A stretch of 64,000 bases of DNA from Paenibacillus ihumii (GTDB lineage Bacteria; Bacillota; Bacilli; Paenibacillales; Paenibacillaceae), in assembly GCF_001403875.1 (NCBI RefSeq), contig NZ_LN884299.1, positions 310,001-374,000 on the forward strand, in the 5' to 3' direction. Below are positions 9,101 through 17,674 of the stretch, in pieces. A program made the position numbers and the translations under genes. A model generated the notes under the pieces. It saw only the letters and a program-made list of their open reading frames with translations. It was not told where the DNA came from and did no database searches. Numbering within the stretch: the stretch's first letter is position 1; every line of letters starts with the position of its first letter.

Positions 9101-12100
9101 GCTCCTGCTCTACCGCCGTCGGATACCCGGGAATCCCCGGCGCCTGATCGCCCTGCTTCATGCCGTAGCCAGCATGGTTCAGCACTACGTCGACCATAAT
9201 TTTAATGCCGCGGTCATGAGCATTGTCAATGAGCTCCTTGAAATCGTCGATATCGCCAAGATGCTCATCCATGGCTTCGAAGTTTTTCGCCCAGTAGCCG
9301 TGATAGCCAAATTGCGGACCATTTTTACCGTGACGTACATCAAAATCAATATTGTCCACAATCGGCGTTATCCAAATCGTGTTGATCCCCAGCTGCTCCA
9401 AATAATCGAGCTTTTCGATGATTCCGCGAATATCTCCTCCGTGATAAGCTTCCGGCTGTGACGGATCATAGCTTCCCGGAATCCCGTTCGGATTGTCATT
9501 GCCAGGGTCGCCGTTGTAAAAGCGGTCCGTCAGCAGGAAATAGATTCTCGCTTCATCCCAATCGAAATCCAGCGGCGAGTTCCCCGTTCTCGCTCTCACT
9601 GTAATTTCAGCTTCACCCTGGTGCTTGTTACCGTATTCATCAACAACCGTAATTCCAATCGTCTTGGCACCAGCCGGAACATGGTCAGATACGGAGATCG
9701 TCCGTTCCAACAGCTGCGGATCGATGGCCTCTTTAGCCCCGCCTCCAAGCTCCCGCAAATCTGCATAAGCCTCACGCAGCCCGATGCCCTCATCCCCGGC
9801 TATCTTCAGCGCCAGAACTGCGTTTTCGTGGTAAGCAACCGCTCCGTTCAAGCTGGCAGGAGAGATCTCTGCCTGAATATGCAGCTCCGGCCTCCGGAAC
9901 TCGATCACGGAACGGCCGCCTTCGCGCAGCGGATTTTTCTCATCCAGAACGATGGAATCCCGGCCATGGCGCGTAACCGTGAAATCGTAATAATACTTGC
10001 CTGGCTCCACATTTTTCAAAGTATAGACGAAGTATTCATTTTTCGAATCATACACCATGTCATAACTCTGTACATTATGCGCAGCATTCGCAGTATTTGA
10101 AACATACAGATCATTCGTTATGTTTGTGTTGTTTGTGTTGTTTGTGTTGTTTGTGTTGTTTGTGTTGTTTGTGTTGTTTGTGTTGTTTGTGTTGTTCGTG
10201 CTGTTCACATTATTTACGTTATTTACGTTATTTACGTCACTTCCATCAGTTGCATTAATTGCTTCAGTGACATCAGTTACATCACTCACATCACTTATAT
10301 CACTTCCATCAGTTGCTTTAATTGCATCACTTACATCTCTTGCATTACTTACATCACGCACAGCATCTGCAGCATTTACATCATTGGCATGGTTAACAGC
10401 ATTCGCACCATGCATAGGGGACACATTCAGCTTCACGGCCGATATCGTATGCATGGCGTCCTGCCGGTACAGATCGTCATCCCGGTAGTAGAAAACAATG
10501 TTCCCGTCGTTCAACGCCGGCCCGCTCACCTCGGGCAAAATATCAATCTCCATGACCATGCTCTGCACATTCACCTTCACAAAGGTCTGCCCGGCTCCGA
10601 GCGGAATGCTCCGGTCATCGGGAATATCCTGCTTCGCCGTGCTCCAGTCCGTGCCTTTGCGGATGACAAAGCCGACAGAGCTGCTGTCCGGCGCAGTCTC
10701 GATGTTCGCTATAGCAGCGCCATCCCGAACCGTGAAATTCACCTGACCATCACTCACGCCGCCGGTACCCCAAACCCACAGATTCCAGTCCTCATAATTT
10801 TGATCGGGCCGTGTGTAGCGAAGCTGTACCGTTTTTTTCTCAAAAGGCAGAACCTGGATCCGCTTCTCCGCCATAAGCCCGCCGATCCGGGCGGTGATCG
10901 TAACGCTCCCCGGTCTAAGCCCCGTTACTTCCCCCATACCGCTTACAGTTGCGATGGAGGTGTCCGAGCTGCTCCAAGCCAGCGTCTTGCCCCTCAGCAT
11001 CTGGCCAAATTGATCCTTCAGCACTGCAGTTAATATTGTAGACTGGGAAGCATAAACTTCGTTCGCCCCCGACAATTCCAGCGTTGTAGGGTGCAAAGTG
11101 CCGACCTGCACGACAGCCTCAGCCCTAATCTGGCCGACAGCAGCGGTAATCGTTGCCGTCCCCTCTGCCTTGGCAGTGACTATCCCTCTGTCATTTACGG
11201 CCGCAATTCTGCTGTCGGAAGTGCTCCAGCTTATGCTTGCCCCGGTCATCGGGCTGCCCTTCTGGTCGCGGACGACGGCCGTCAGCGAGCGGTTCATGCC
11301 TGGTTCCAGCCCCAAAGCATCCGGAGTCAGGTCAATCCTGCCCACCTCCGGCGTGTACACGGTCTCCTCGTCGTACAGCACCATCATCGACAATCCGGCA
11401 ACCTGAACGCTGCCGGTTACCGGAGTTCCCAGCTTCGCCGTCCCCGCCGCCCGGTCATTGACCACGATATTCCAGGCTGAATCGCCTGGAAGCTTCACGG
11501 TCTCGGCCGTCTTGTTAGCGTTGTAAATGACGACGATGTTCTTCCAGGTGTCCCCATTCGCATAATCGGTTAATTGAAACGACACGATATTGCCATCGCT
11601 CTTCGTCACCTGCAGGTGCTTCGCAATGGCTTCCTTGGAATTCATCCGGAAGGCCGGATGGCTCTTGCGAAGCTCGATCAAGCCTTGGTAGTAATCGAAT
11701 ATTCGGCTAAAATCACCCTTGTTGTCCCAGCGAATTTGGTTGATCGCGTCCGGGCTGCGATAGCTGTTATGATCGCCGTACTTGGTGCGCAGCAGCTCAT
11801 CCCCCGCATGCAGGAACGGCACCCCCTGCGAGGTCAGCACGATCCCGTTGGCCAGAAGCGAACGCCTCACGGTTTCGTTATCGAACACGTCCTCTCCGGT
11901 TCCGACGTATTTATACGGCTGCGCCGCAGCCACCGCATCCTCGATGCTTCCCCCGCCTTCGAGCACGCCGTCCCGGATGTTCAGCATGCCGAGATCGGCG
12001 TCCAGCCCCTGCGTCCTGATGATTTTATCCCAAAGATTCAAATTGTCGTGGGCGGTAACATAGTTGACCGCTTCCGAAGGCTTAGCCGCAAAAGAATCCG

Positions 12101-15100
12101 TCGCTCCCTTGACCCCAGTCACCACGGCCGCCTCCTGACCGGGCTCGCCCGTTGCGAAGCCTTTGCCGGCGCCGTCGCTGTCCCCTTTGATCGCGCCGCG
12201 GACATCGTCGTTAAATACCGCAAATCCTAGATGGCGCTGTGTTCCCTTGATCGTTTTCAAGCTCTGCGGCAGCGGGGTCGGGCCCATATCCCACGGCTCC
12301 CCGTACAGGATCAGGCCGGGATCCACCTCCTGATGCAGCTCGCTTGCCACGCTTCTCATCGTGTCGATATCGATCAGGCCCATGAGGTCAAAGCGAAAGC
12401 CGTCCACCGCGTACTCCTCGGCCCAATATTTTACGGAATCACGAATATATTTGCTGACCATCGGCCGCTCCGAGGCAATCTCATTACCAACGCCCGTTGC
12501 ATTGGAGTAGGTTCCCGCATCTGTTGTCCGGTAATAGTAGCCCGGGACGATTTTGTTGAAAGGGCCGTCTTCAATCGAAAAAGTATGGTTATACACAACA
12601 TCCATAACGACTCCGATGCCCTCGTCATGCAGGCTCTGAACCATCTCCTTGAATTCGCGGATTCTCGCAGCAGGATCCCCGGGATCGCTGGAATAGGACC
12701 CTTCGGGAACATTGTAGTTCTGCGGATCATAACCCCAATTGTATTTCGGAGCATCGGAGGACGGATCATCCACTGCCAGTTCATTCACCGTCTTGAAATC
12801 ATAGGCCGGCAGAAGGTGAACATGCGTAACGCCGAGTGCTTTTAGATGATCGATGCCCGTAGGAAGACCCTGGGAAGTCGTTGTTCCTCTCTCCGTAAAA
12901 GCCTTATATTTCCCTTTATGTGCCATTCCCGAATCCGGGCTGATCGAGAAATCACGAATGTGCAGCTCATACAGCACCGCATCGGTAGGCTCGACGAGCT
13001 GCGGCTTCTTCTCCGGCGTCCATGCCGCGGGATTCGTATCCTTAAGCTCGATAATGGCGGTACGCTGACCGTTCGCCGACACAGCCGCCGCATACGGATC
13101 TACCGCATAGTTGACCGTTCCGTCCGCAAACTCGACCTTGTACATATAGAATTGACCTTTCAAATCGCCAGACACCGTGCCCGACCAGACGCCATTTGCC
13201 GAACGGCTCAGCGCATGCTCTCTCCCGCCCGAATGATCGGTGACCAGGCCGTTCCTGTTGTAATCGCCCGCGCTGCTGTACAGCGACACGCTGACATGGG
13301 CTGCGGTAGGAGCCCATACCTTGAACGTGCTGCCTGACGGCGCATAAGTTAACCCAAGGTCGCTCCCAGCGTAGTAAAAAGACGGATCATCCAAAATTTT
13401 ACGCATCGTAACTGAAGTTGGCGCTAAATTCGCCGTCTGCAGCGTATACAAATGAGTAACATCAAATTCCTGCGGATCATTCAACGTAATTCTGAGCTTG
13501 CGGTCGCTCAGCTTAGCAGCACTCACAGACAGCTTGCGGTTTCCTTCGGTAATATCCGTCAGCTGCACCGTGCTTGCATCATCCTCTGTTAAGGCGCTGC
13601 TGCTTTCAGCGATCAATGTATCCAGACCGTCGGCCATAACGGCGCTGAACTTAGACGAAGTATCCGGCCTAGTGAAATACACGTTCGGGTCGTTCTCCAC
13701 CATGTATACGTCAACTTCGGTCTGTCCTTCAGGCATTTCCACCTTGCGGTCCATCTCCTGTGCGCTCCAGTCATTGCCGGGAACACTCAAGCGCGTGAGG
13801 ACGCCGATTTTTGGCAAGACGGATGCATAAGTACCGACTGCAAAGCCTTCAGCATCCACGCCTGTAAACGGATAGCCGCTTCCATCCTTCCCTTCCGGCC
13901 AAATCCACATATTCCAATCGCTCTGCCTGCCGTCATGGCGGAAGTAATGCAGATTGAAGGTGTATAGGCCCGAGGCCGCCGTCAGCTCCTTCTCGCTGCG
14001 GTATCCCGCATGCTCAGCAACGATCGTAAATTTCGCTGCCGCTGCATCATCCGCGATGACCAGCTTGCCCCCGGTTATCGTAATCCCGGCCAAGCCGCTC
14101 TCCTTAAGCGACCACTGCGGCGAGACGCTGTCCGCCGTCCCATCGGATCGGACAAGCGCTGCCTTTAGCTCTAGGGAGCTCCCCTTGGCAGCGGTATCCG
14201 GCACCCCGATTTGGATGCCTGGAACATGTACGACGGAGTTGCCATCCTGTTGCAGAGGATTTAGCGGATCCGTAAAATCATCCTCCCACTGCACGCGGCT
14301 CGAATTGAATTTGTACGGATAAGAGCCTGGTGCTAAGGCCATCGTGGCCGAGAATACCCCTGCCCCATCCTTCGCCATGGCCTCGCTCTTCTCCGGGGAC
14401 CAGCCGTTCATCGATCCGATGACATACAGCTCGTTCCCGGTATGGGTATTGTTGTTGAAGGTTACGGTCCCGTCTCCATTTATAACCGGGCTGGCCAGAA
14501 TCCTATCGACAACCTTTAAATCGAGCTCAGTAATCATATCCTCATACACGGCCGATATGACCGTGCTTGCTCCAGCTGCCGCGTGATCGGCAACCTCCAC
14601 CTTGCCGCGGACAACCGAAATCTCGGACGGCTGGCTCGATGACCAGACTGCATGGTCCGTCAAATCCTCGGCCGTGCCATCCGCGAGAATTCTAACTGCC
14701 CGCAGCTCCAGGCCTTGCCCTTTGACGACTTCTTTTCCAGGCGAGTGCCCGGCATCGTCCCGTATGCTCAAGCTATGAATCGCCGAGTTCACACTAATCC
14801 TGGACGCATTGCGGGGATCGGCGTAAGAAGCGTTCCAATCTCCGTCCACTGTCGAAAATTTATATTCGACGACGCCTTTATTCGCGATAAAATCCGTTTT
14901 CGGAATAGTGTATGAATACACATTCATTCGGGTTCCATTCTCGATGTAAGAGCTTACTGCCGTCATTTCTATAAACTGATTCCAGCGGGATGCGGCAAAG
15001 CTCCCCACCACGTACAGCTTCCTCGCCTCCGTAATTCCGGTGACGGTTACAGACCCATCTGGATGAAAAAGAGGGCTCTGCTCCTGTTCTGTGACTCTGG

Positions 15101-15287
15101 TGGCAGTTGCAGAACCGTCCTGACGAAACAGAGGGCCCTGCTCCTGTTGGTTCTGCATTCCTTGCTGGGAGACCGGTAATGACCGCAGATCAGCTTGGCC
15201 GAACGCCTGACCGATCCCAAGCAGGTTAACCAGCATCAGCAGGACTAGACTTAGCGCCACGATACGAAATGACTTTTGAACACCCAT
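6171..15287 (-). CDS. Giant SLH-anchored amylopullulanase (GH13_14 plus GH13)
   Basis: Cell-surface enzyme with two catalytic domains: a type I pullulanase cutting alpha-1,6 bonds and an alpha-amylase cutting alpha-1,4 bonds. About 3038 aa from ATG 15287; a TTG at 15296 sits too close to GGAG, though the ATG spacing of 12 nt is also not ideal. Order: signal peptide (to about residue 31); starch-binding-like modules; CBM41 (about 440-540); CBM48; pullulanase with D967 (GFRFDLMG), E997 (YGEPWD), D1081 (TAHDNLNLWD) and YNWGYDP; two Big_2 domains (about 1315-1485); second CBM41 (about 1485-1590); Asn/Thr/Asp-Val repeats (about 1630-1730); alpha-amylase with D2122, E2151 and D2217; Gly/Ser linkers (about 2415-2680); three SLH domains (from about 2821, 2892 and 2986) that bind secondary cell-wall polymer. 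Operators of two classes lie upstream. Confidence 0.95.
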   Translation of the reverse strand: MGVQKSFRIVALSLVLLMLVNLLGIGQAFGQADLRSLPVSQQGMQNQQEQGPLFRQDGSATATRVTEQEQSPLFHPDGSVTVTGITEARKLYVVGSFAASRWNQFIEMTAVSSYIENGTRMNVYSYTIPKTDFIANKGVVEYKFSTVDGDWNASYADPRNASRISVNSAIHSLSIRDDAGHSPGKEVVKGQGLELRAVRILADGTAEDLTDHAVWSSSQPSEISVVRGKVEVADHAAAGASTVISAVYEDMITELDLKVVDRILASPVINGDGTVTFNNNTHTGNELYVIGSMNGWSPEKSEAMAKDGAGVFSATMALAPGSYPYKFNSSRVQWEDDFTDPLNPLQQDGNSVVHVPGIQIGVPDTAAKGSSLELKAALVRSDGTADSVSPQWSLKESGLAGITITGGKLVIADDAAAAKFTIVAEHAGYRSEKELTAASGLYTFNLHYFRHDGRQSDWNMWIWPEGKDGSGYPFTGVDAEGFAVGTYASVLPKIGVLTRLSVPGNDWSAQEMDRKVEMPEGQTEVDVYMVENDPNVYFTRPDTSSKFSAVMADGLDTLIAESSSALTEDDASTVQLTDITEGNRKLSVSAAKLSDRKLRITLNDPQEFDVTHLYTLQTANLAPTSVTMRKILDDPSFYYAGSDLGLTYAPSGSTFKVWAPTAAHVSVSLYSSAGDYNRNGLVTDHSGGREHALSRSANGVWSGTVSGDLKGQFYMYKVEFADGTVNYAVDPYAAAVSANGQRTAIIELKDTNPAAWTPEKKPQLVEPTDAVLYELHIRDFSISPDSGMAHKGKYKAFTERGTTTSQGLPTGIDHLKALGVTHVHLLPAYDFKTVNELAVDDPSSDAPKYNWGYDPQNYNVPEGSYSSDPGDPAARIREFKEMVQSLHDEGIGVVMDVVYNHTFSIEDGPFNKIVPGYYYRTTDAGTYSNATGVGNEIASERPMVSKYIRDSVKYWAEEYAVDGFRFDLMGLIDIDTMRSVASELHQEVDPGLILYGEPWDMGPTPLPQSLKTIKGTQRHLGFAVFNDDVRGAIKGDSDGAGKGFATGEPGQEAAVVTGVKGATDSFAAKPSEAVNYVTAHDNLNLWDKIIRTQGLDADLGMLNIRDGVLEGGGSIEDAVAAAQPYKYVGTGEDVFDNETVRRSLLANGIVLTSQGVPFLHAGDELLRTKYGDHNSYRSPDAINQIRWDNKGDFSRIFDYYQGLIELRKSHPAFRMNSKEAIAKHLQVTKSDGNIVSFQLTDYANGDTWKNIVVIYNANKTAETVKLPGDSAWNIVVNDRAAGTAKLGTPVTGSVQVAGLSMMVLYDEETVYTPEVGRIDLTPDALGLEPGMNRSLTAVVRDQKGSPMTGASISWSTSDSRIAAVNDRGIVTAKAEGTATITAAVGQIRAEAVVQVGTLHPTTLELSGANEVYASQSTILTAVLKDQFGQMLRGKTLAWSSSDTSIATVSGMGEVTGLRPGSVTITARIGGLMAEKRIQVLPFEKKTVQLRYTRPDQNYEDWNLWVWGTGGVSDGQVNFTVRDGAAIANIETAPDSSSVGFVIRKGTDWSTAKQDIPDDRSIPLGAGQTFVKVNVQSMVMEIDILPEVSGPALNDGNIVFYYRDDDLYRQDAMHTISAVKLNVSPMHGANAVNHANDVNAADAVRDVSNARDVSDAIKATDGSDISDVSDVTDVTEAINATDGSDVNNVNNVNNVNSTNNTNNTNNTNNTNNTNNTNNTNNTNITNDLYVSNTANAAHNVQSYDMVYDSKNEYFVYTLKNVEPGKYYYDFTVTRHGRDSIVLDEKNPLREGGRSVIEFRRPELHIQAEISPASLNGAVAYHENAVLALKIAGDEGIGLREAYADLRELGGGAKEAIDPQLLERTISVSDHVPAGAKTIGITVVDEYGNKHQGEAEITVRARTGNSPLDFDWDEARIYFLLTDRFYNGDPGNDNPNGIPGSYDPSQPEAYHGGDIRGIIEKLDYLEQLGINTIWITPIVDNIDFDVRHGKNGPQFGYHGYWAKNFEAMDEHLGDIDDFKELIDNAHDRGIKIMVDVVLNHAGYGMKQGDQAPGIPGYPTAVEQERFAGMLRDGGTDTVRGELAGLPDFKTEEAEVRDKLIEWQVAWLNKARTDRGDTIDYFRVDTVKHVDETTWMAFRNELTRAKPDFKLIGEYFGASPGNTGGVLGNGQMDSLLDFQFKEKARDFVNGQIDSVESYLQLRNGLLTSDRTFGQFLSSHDESGFLSHYVDGDIGKLKVAAALQITSKGQPVIYYGEELGQSGGTAGDMDLGEFSGNRDDMPWHKVDRRDAEAMDIHDHYMKLLRIRAKHSKVFSKGTRTKLSGSDAGGYVIFSRTHGDDTVIVGLNTKAEAAEAEFKVPFAAGTILTDEYSQSKYTVSAGGNVSVTIPGKDQGGTVVLSAPRAGKPQEPGNGDSGSSPSTPGGSSGSGSGSGSGSGSGGGNGCGENNGGGGSGNPGGSSGAGGSSSTGGSSSTGGNSSTGGSISSVGGNGRLDASCGTEANHGGDESDDSGDIGQPANVQIVKAPVAENGLVTIIAEPGKSKIQLPANAAALNGNNGLRFKTESFTLDVSAAVVKQLIGLIPSSTQNDALSGHGGINQVSASGGYEGTNQGGASGGHEGISQGGKSSNYGSILQKGTSNGHASIIQNGLTSGASGSILSGIPSSISGGIPASISSGDLGHGLDNVDYMALENAKIVFSFRTLADEEGRRLLELAEQREGAALTVHGKVYELALYVVAGDGKALAPDKYSTPLYIHFNMDAAAPDAAARDEAAAAIGELHGMLGIYRFTDEGMLQYKGATRSEAGLSAELNALGKLALVSYNKIFSDVPSNHWASDVIKQLAARQIIIGVSEDAFAPSTSVTKAEFTAMLVRALHAENQALLKQQLEHEFSASVIYRDVPTSAWYADAVAAAGATGIVKGRTDGTFGSHDAITREEMAVMLIRAYTVMNDDHGKNSPDGIGKINGTVDANGTIDGQKIEADSIRTISAAFKDGDSAAPWAQQAVSEAAALGLLNGKGSGLFAPKDQLTRAESAQAIWNLLQY
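7262..7545 (-). repeat. In-frame 36-bp (12-aa) repeats in the amylopullulanase
   Basis: About six degenerate 12-residue units (for example EGTNQGGASGGH, EGISQGGKSSNY, GSILQKGTSNGH, ASIIQNGLTSGA) interrupt the region between the Gly/Ser linker and the SLH domains. A simpler (SG)n and GGSSST-type linker lies at about 7840-8035. They look like inserted spacer sequence rather than a folded domain. Confidence 0.8.
10122..10202 (-). repeat. 9-bp microsatellite encoding Asn-Thr-Asn repeats
   Basis: GTTTGTGTT (plus strand) is repeated eight times exactly from 10122 to 10193, then degenerates. It encodes (NTN)n inside the amylopullulanase linker, flanked to about 10420 by Asp/Val/Asn-rich degenerate repeats (SDVSDVTDVT, NNVNNVNNV). 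The unit is a multiple of 3, so slippage would change linker length without a frameshift. Confidence 0.9.
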
Positions 15288-15472
15288 AATAAGCAATAGC
15301 TCCTTTCGCTGTCATAGAATTTTTGAACCGTAAATTGCCTCAAAGCTGACGGCTGCTAATGCGCACCCCCCTTGTGTCTTTTTCCAGCATTTCAATTTCT
15401 GTTCAACCTTCTCCCACTATGCAGCACAATACCTCGCTCGGAGCTGCGCACAGTGTGCATTCAAGCTTCAAA

Positions 15473-15486
15473 GCGCAAACGTTACC
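15473..15486. promoter_or_regulatory. GCAAACGTT-type operator, amylopullulanase leader
   Basis: GCGCAAACGTTACC, a copy of the LacI-type core found at malE, malR and pgmB, about 186 bp upstream of the amylopullulanase start. No gene lies between 15297 and 15819; this control region holds the operators and promoter listed here. Confidence 0.5.
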
Positions 15487-15554
15487 AACACGGGGTGAAA
15501 AATTCCTTGTATGACTCCCGAAAAATATGTAAGCGCTGTATCTGCACTAACAAT

Positions 15555-15576
15555 ATAACTTAAGCGTTTAACTTAA
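15555..15576. promoter_or_regulatory. Second-class LacI operator upstream of amylopullulanase
   Basis: A 22-bp sequence with left arm ATAACTTAA, centre GCGT and right arm TTAACTTAA. It matches the reverse complement of the pulA-upstream operator (24898-24919) at 20 of 22 positions by eye. Confidence 0.7.
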
Positions 15577-15578
15577 TT

Positions 15579-15590
15579 AAAACGTTTGCA
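15579..15590. promoter_or_regulatory. GCAAACGTTT-type operator beside the second-class site
   Basis: AAAACGTTTGCA lies 2 bp from the 22-bp operator at 15555-15576, so the amylopullulanase control region carries both operator classes side by side. Confidence 0.6.
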
Positions 15591-15755
15591 TTGACCGTTT
15601 ATTGCAGGTTTTAGTTTTTTTCCTCGCTTTATCTCTCGATTTCTCCGAATTTCCTTTATATTTGCTTCCATCATTTTTTTAACCGGAATTTGGAAATGTC
15701 TCGTCATTTATCATCCTAATGCCTCTGAATCTGATACTTTATCGGGGATTATCTA

Positions 15756-15808
15756 TTTACTTTCGCTAGCCTTTGGATTAAGATTACAGTGTAAGCAAAC
15801 GGTTCCAC
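15756..15808 (+). promoter_or_regulatory. malR promoter with overlapping operator
   Basis: TTTACT (15756-15761), 17-bp spacer, TAAGAT (15779-15784), then AAGCAAACGGTTCCAC (15793-15808) at the expected transcription start. The overlap suggests autorepression of the LacI-family gene. The boxes deviate from consensus, so this is a moderate call. Confidence 0.5.
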
Positions 15809-15819
15809 AGGAGGTCATT

Positions 15820-16851
15820 ATGGCTGTAACCATTAAAGACGTTGCAAGAAAGGCCGGAGTATCTCCCTCCACCGTGTCCCGGGTGCTGTCCAATCATCCA
15901 AGAATCAGCACGGAGACTTCCCAGAAAGTAAGAGCCATTATGGAGCAGCTTGGCTACCATCCCAACATTATGGCGAAGAGCCTGGTGTCCAAGACGACGA
16001 ACAGCATTTGCATCATGCTCCCGAAATCGGCCGAAGAATTGTTCTCGAATTACTTCTTTATGGAATTGATCCGCGGCATCGTCACCCAGGCAAGCCGTTT
16101 GGGATATGATGTACTTATCAGCTCGGGGGCCAATGAGAAGGAAGAGGTTGAAGGCGTCTCCAGATTGCTTAACGGACGCAGGGTCGATGGGGTCATCCTG
16201 CTCTATTCCAGAACGGACGATCCGGTCATTGATTTCCTGGAGGAGCATGGCCATCCGTTCGTCCTGATCGGACGGAGCGACAAATATCCCGACATTCTGT
16301 CCGTGGATACCGACAATGTTCAAGCATCCTACGATGCCACAAAGCATCTCATTTCACTAGGACATGAACGAATCGGCTTCGTCAGCGGACCGCCGGAGCT
16401 TGTCGTCTCGAAGGACCGGCTGAAGGGCTACATGAAGGCTCTTGCCGATGCCGGATTGGAGTCCCGCCCCGAATGGATCGTTGAAGGTGAATTTCTGCAG
16501 GAAAGCGGCTATCGGGCTATGTCGTTCTTCATGAATCTTCCGAATCGGCCGACCGCCCTCGTCCTGATCGATGATGTCGTCGCCTTCGGGATTTTGCGCG
16601 GCCTGCATGAGCTTAAATACAAAGTGCCTGAGGATTTGTGTCTGGTGAGCTTTAACAATATCCCGCTATCGGAATTGTCAACGCCGCCGCTGAGCAGCGT
16701 GGATATCGGTATTTACAACTTGGGATATACCGCCTCCCAGGTACTGATCCAGTCGATCAAGAACAACCAGGACGCTTCCTACCCGAAGCGACAGATCATT
16801 CCGCACCGATTGATGATCCGTGAATCATCTATCCATTCCGTCCGCCCATAA
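15820..16851 (+). CDS. malR: LacI-family regulator, MalR-like
   Basis: DNA-binding repressor/activator of maltodextrin genes. 343 aa: N-terminal LacI helix-turn-helix (TIKDVARKAGVSPSTVSRVL, about residues 4-23) and hinge, then a periplasmic-binding-type effector domain ending in a typical ...PHRLMIRESS tail. ATG follows CAGGAGGTCATT. It is divergent from the amylopullulanase gene and sits directly upstream of pgmB and malP, separated by a weak terminator. The GCAAACGTTT operators at malE, 15473, 15579, its own promoter and pgmB are its likely targets; that link is inferred from position and sequence class. Confidence 0.88.
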   Translation: MAVTIKDVARKAGVSPSTVSRVLSNHPRISTETSQKVRAIMEQLGYHPNIMAKSLVSKTTNSICIMLPKSAEELFSNYFFMELIRGIVTQASRLGYDVLISSGANEKEEVEGVSRLLNGRRVDGVILLYSRTDDPVIDFLEEHGHPFVLIGRSDKYPDILSVDTDNVQASYDATKHLISLGHERIGFVSGPPELVVSKDRLKGYMKALADAGLESRPEWIVEGEFLQESGYRAMSFFMNLPNRPTALVLIDDVVAFGILRGLHELKYKVPEDLCLVSFNNIPLSELSTPPLSSVDIGIYNLGYTASQVLIQSIKNNQDASYPKRQIIPHRLMIRESSIHSVRP

Positions 16852-16944
16852 GCGGAGAATGTTGAAGCAGAATGATGAAGCTGTTAGCTTTCAAGGATAG
16901 GGCTTCATGCTCTCACGCTGAAGCTCTGTCCCCTTTACAATATT

Positions 16945-16972
16945 TGAAGCCTTGCTGCTTCATTTATTTTTT
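16945..16972 (+). terminator. Terminator after malR
   Basis: Six-bp stem TGAAGC / GCTTCA with a 6-nt loop followed by TTTATTTTTT. A short stem, so probably partial. The end of the T-run merges into a TTGACA box (16971-16976) that may serve pgmB, although no good -10 was found. Confidence 0.55.
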
Positions 16973-16978
16973 GACATT

Positions 16979-16998
16979 TTGTTCAAACGTTTGCGCTA
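16979..16998. promoter_or_regulatory. Operator upstream of pgmB
   Basis: TTCAAACGTTTGCG (16982-16995) is nearly palindromic about a central CG and ends about 16 bp before the pgmB ATG. It belongs to the GCAAACGTTT class. Confidence 0.65.
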
Positions 16999-17011
16999 AG
17001 GAGGAGAGGTT

Positions 17012-17674
17012 ATGACCTCAATCAAAGCATGTCTCTTTGACCTGGACGGAGTCCTTGTCGACACCGCCAAATATCATTACCTTGCCTGGAAACGGCTCGC
17101 TGATGAGCTGGGATTCACATTCACCGAGCAGGATAACGAGAAGCTCAAGGGGGTCAGCCGCATGGCTTCCCTGGACATTCTGCTCAGCATTGGCGGCCTG
17201 CAGTTCGATGACGCCAAAAAGGATGAGCTTGCCGAGCGAAAAAACAACTGGTATTTCGAATCCATTTCCAAAATGGATCCTGCGGAAATATTGCCTGGTG
17301 CCCTGGAATTCCTCGCAGCCTGCCGGGAAAACGGGCTGAAGACGGCGCTCGGGTCGGCCAGCAGGAACGCAATGACGATTCTCAACAATACCGGCCTGAC
17401 CCCCTACTTCGATGCGATCATCGACGGGACGCATACGACGAATGCCAAGCCCGATCCAGAGGTATTCCTACTGGGAGCAGCGGCCCTCTCCGTCCCTTCG
17501 GGGCAGTGCGTCGTCTTCGAGGATGCTGAAGCCGGGATTGAAGCGGCGCACCGGGCCGGCATGAGCTGCGTCGGAATCGGCTCGCCCGACACGCTGGGCA
17601 CGGCCGAGCTGGTGATCCCTTCGCTCCGGGAAATGACGGTAGAGCGCTTGAAGGAACTGAGCATGGCGCGTTAG
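17012..17674 (+). CDS. pgmB: Beta-phosphoglucomutase
   Basis: Converts beta-glucose-1-phosphate, the product of maltose phosphorylase, into glucose-6-phosphate. HAD superfamily, 220 aa. Nucleophile and acid/base D10 and D12 lie in FDLDGVLVDT, followed by the cap region (AWKRLADELG, LKGVSRMASLDILL), GSASRN and the K/D motifs of KPDPEVF and VFEDAEAGIEAA. ATG follows AAGGAGGAGAGGTT. It sits 260 bp before maltose phosphorylase, a standard pairing. The last codons (AGCATGGCGCGTTAG) are the apparent template for the 13-bp array that follows. Confidence 0.96.
   Translation: MTSIKACLFDLDGVLVDTAKYHYLAWKRLADELGFTFTEQDNEKLKGVSRMASLDILLSIGGLQFDDAKKDELAERKNNWYFESISKMDPAEILPGALEFLAACRENGLKTALGSASRNAMTILNNTGLTPYFDAIIDGTHTTNAKPDPEVFLLGAAALSVPSGQCVVFEDAEAGIEAAHRAGMSCVGIGSPDTLGTAELVIPSLREMTVERLKELSMAR

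Noticed and set aside
10120..10488. An open frame encoding (FVL)n repeats.
   Set aside because: It is the opposite strand of the 9-bp microsatellite in the amylopullulanase gene.
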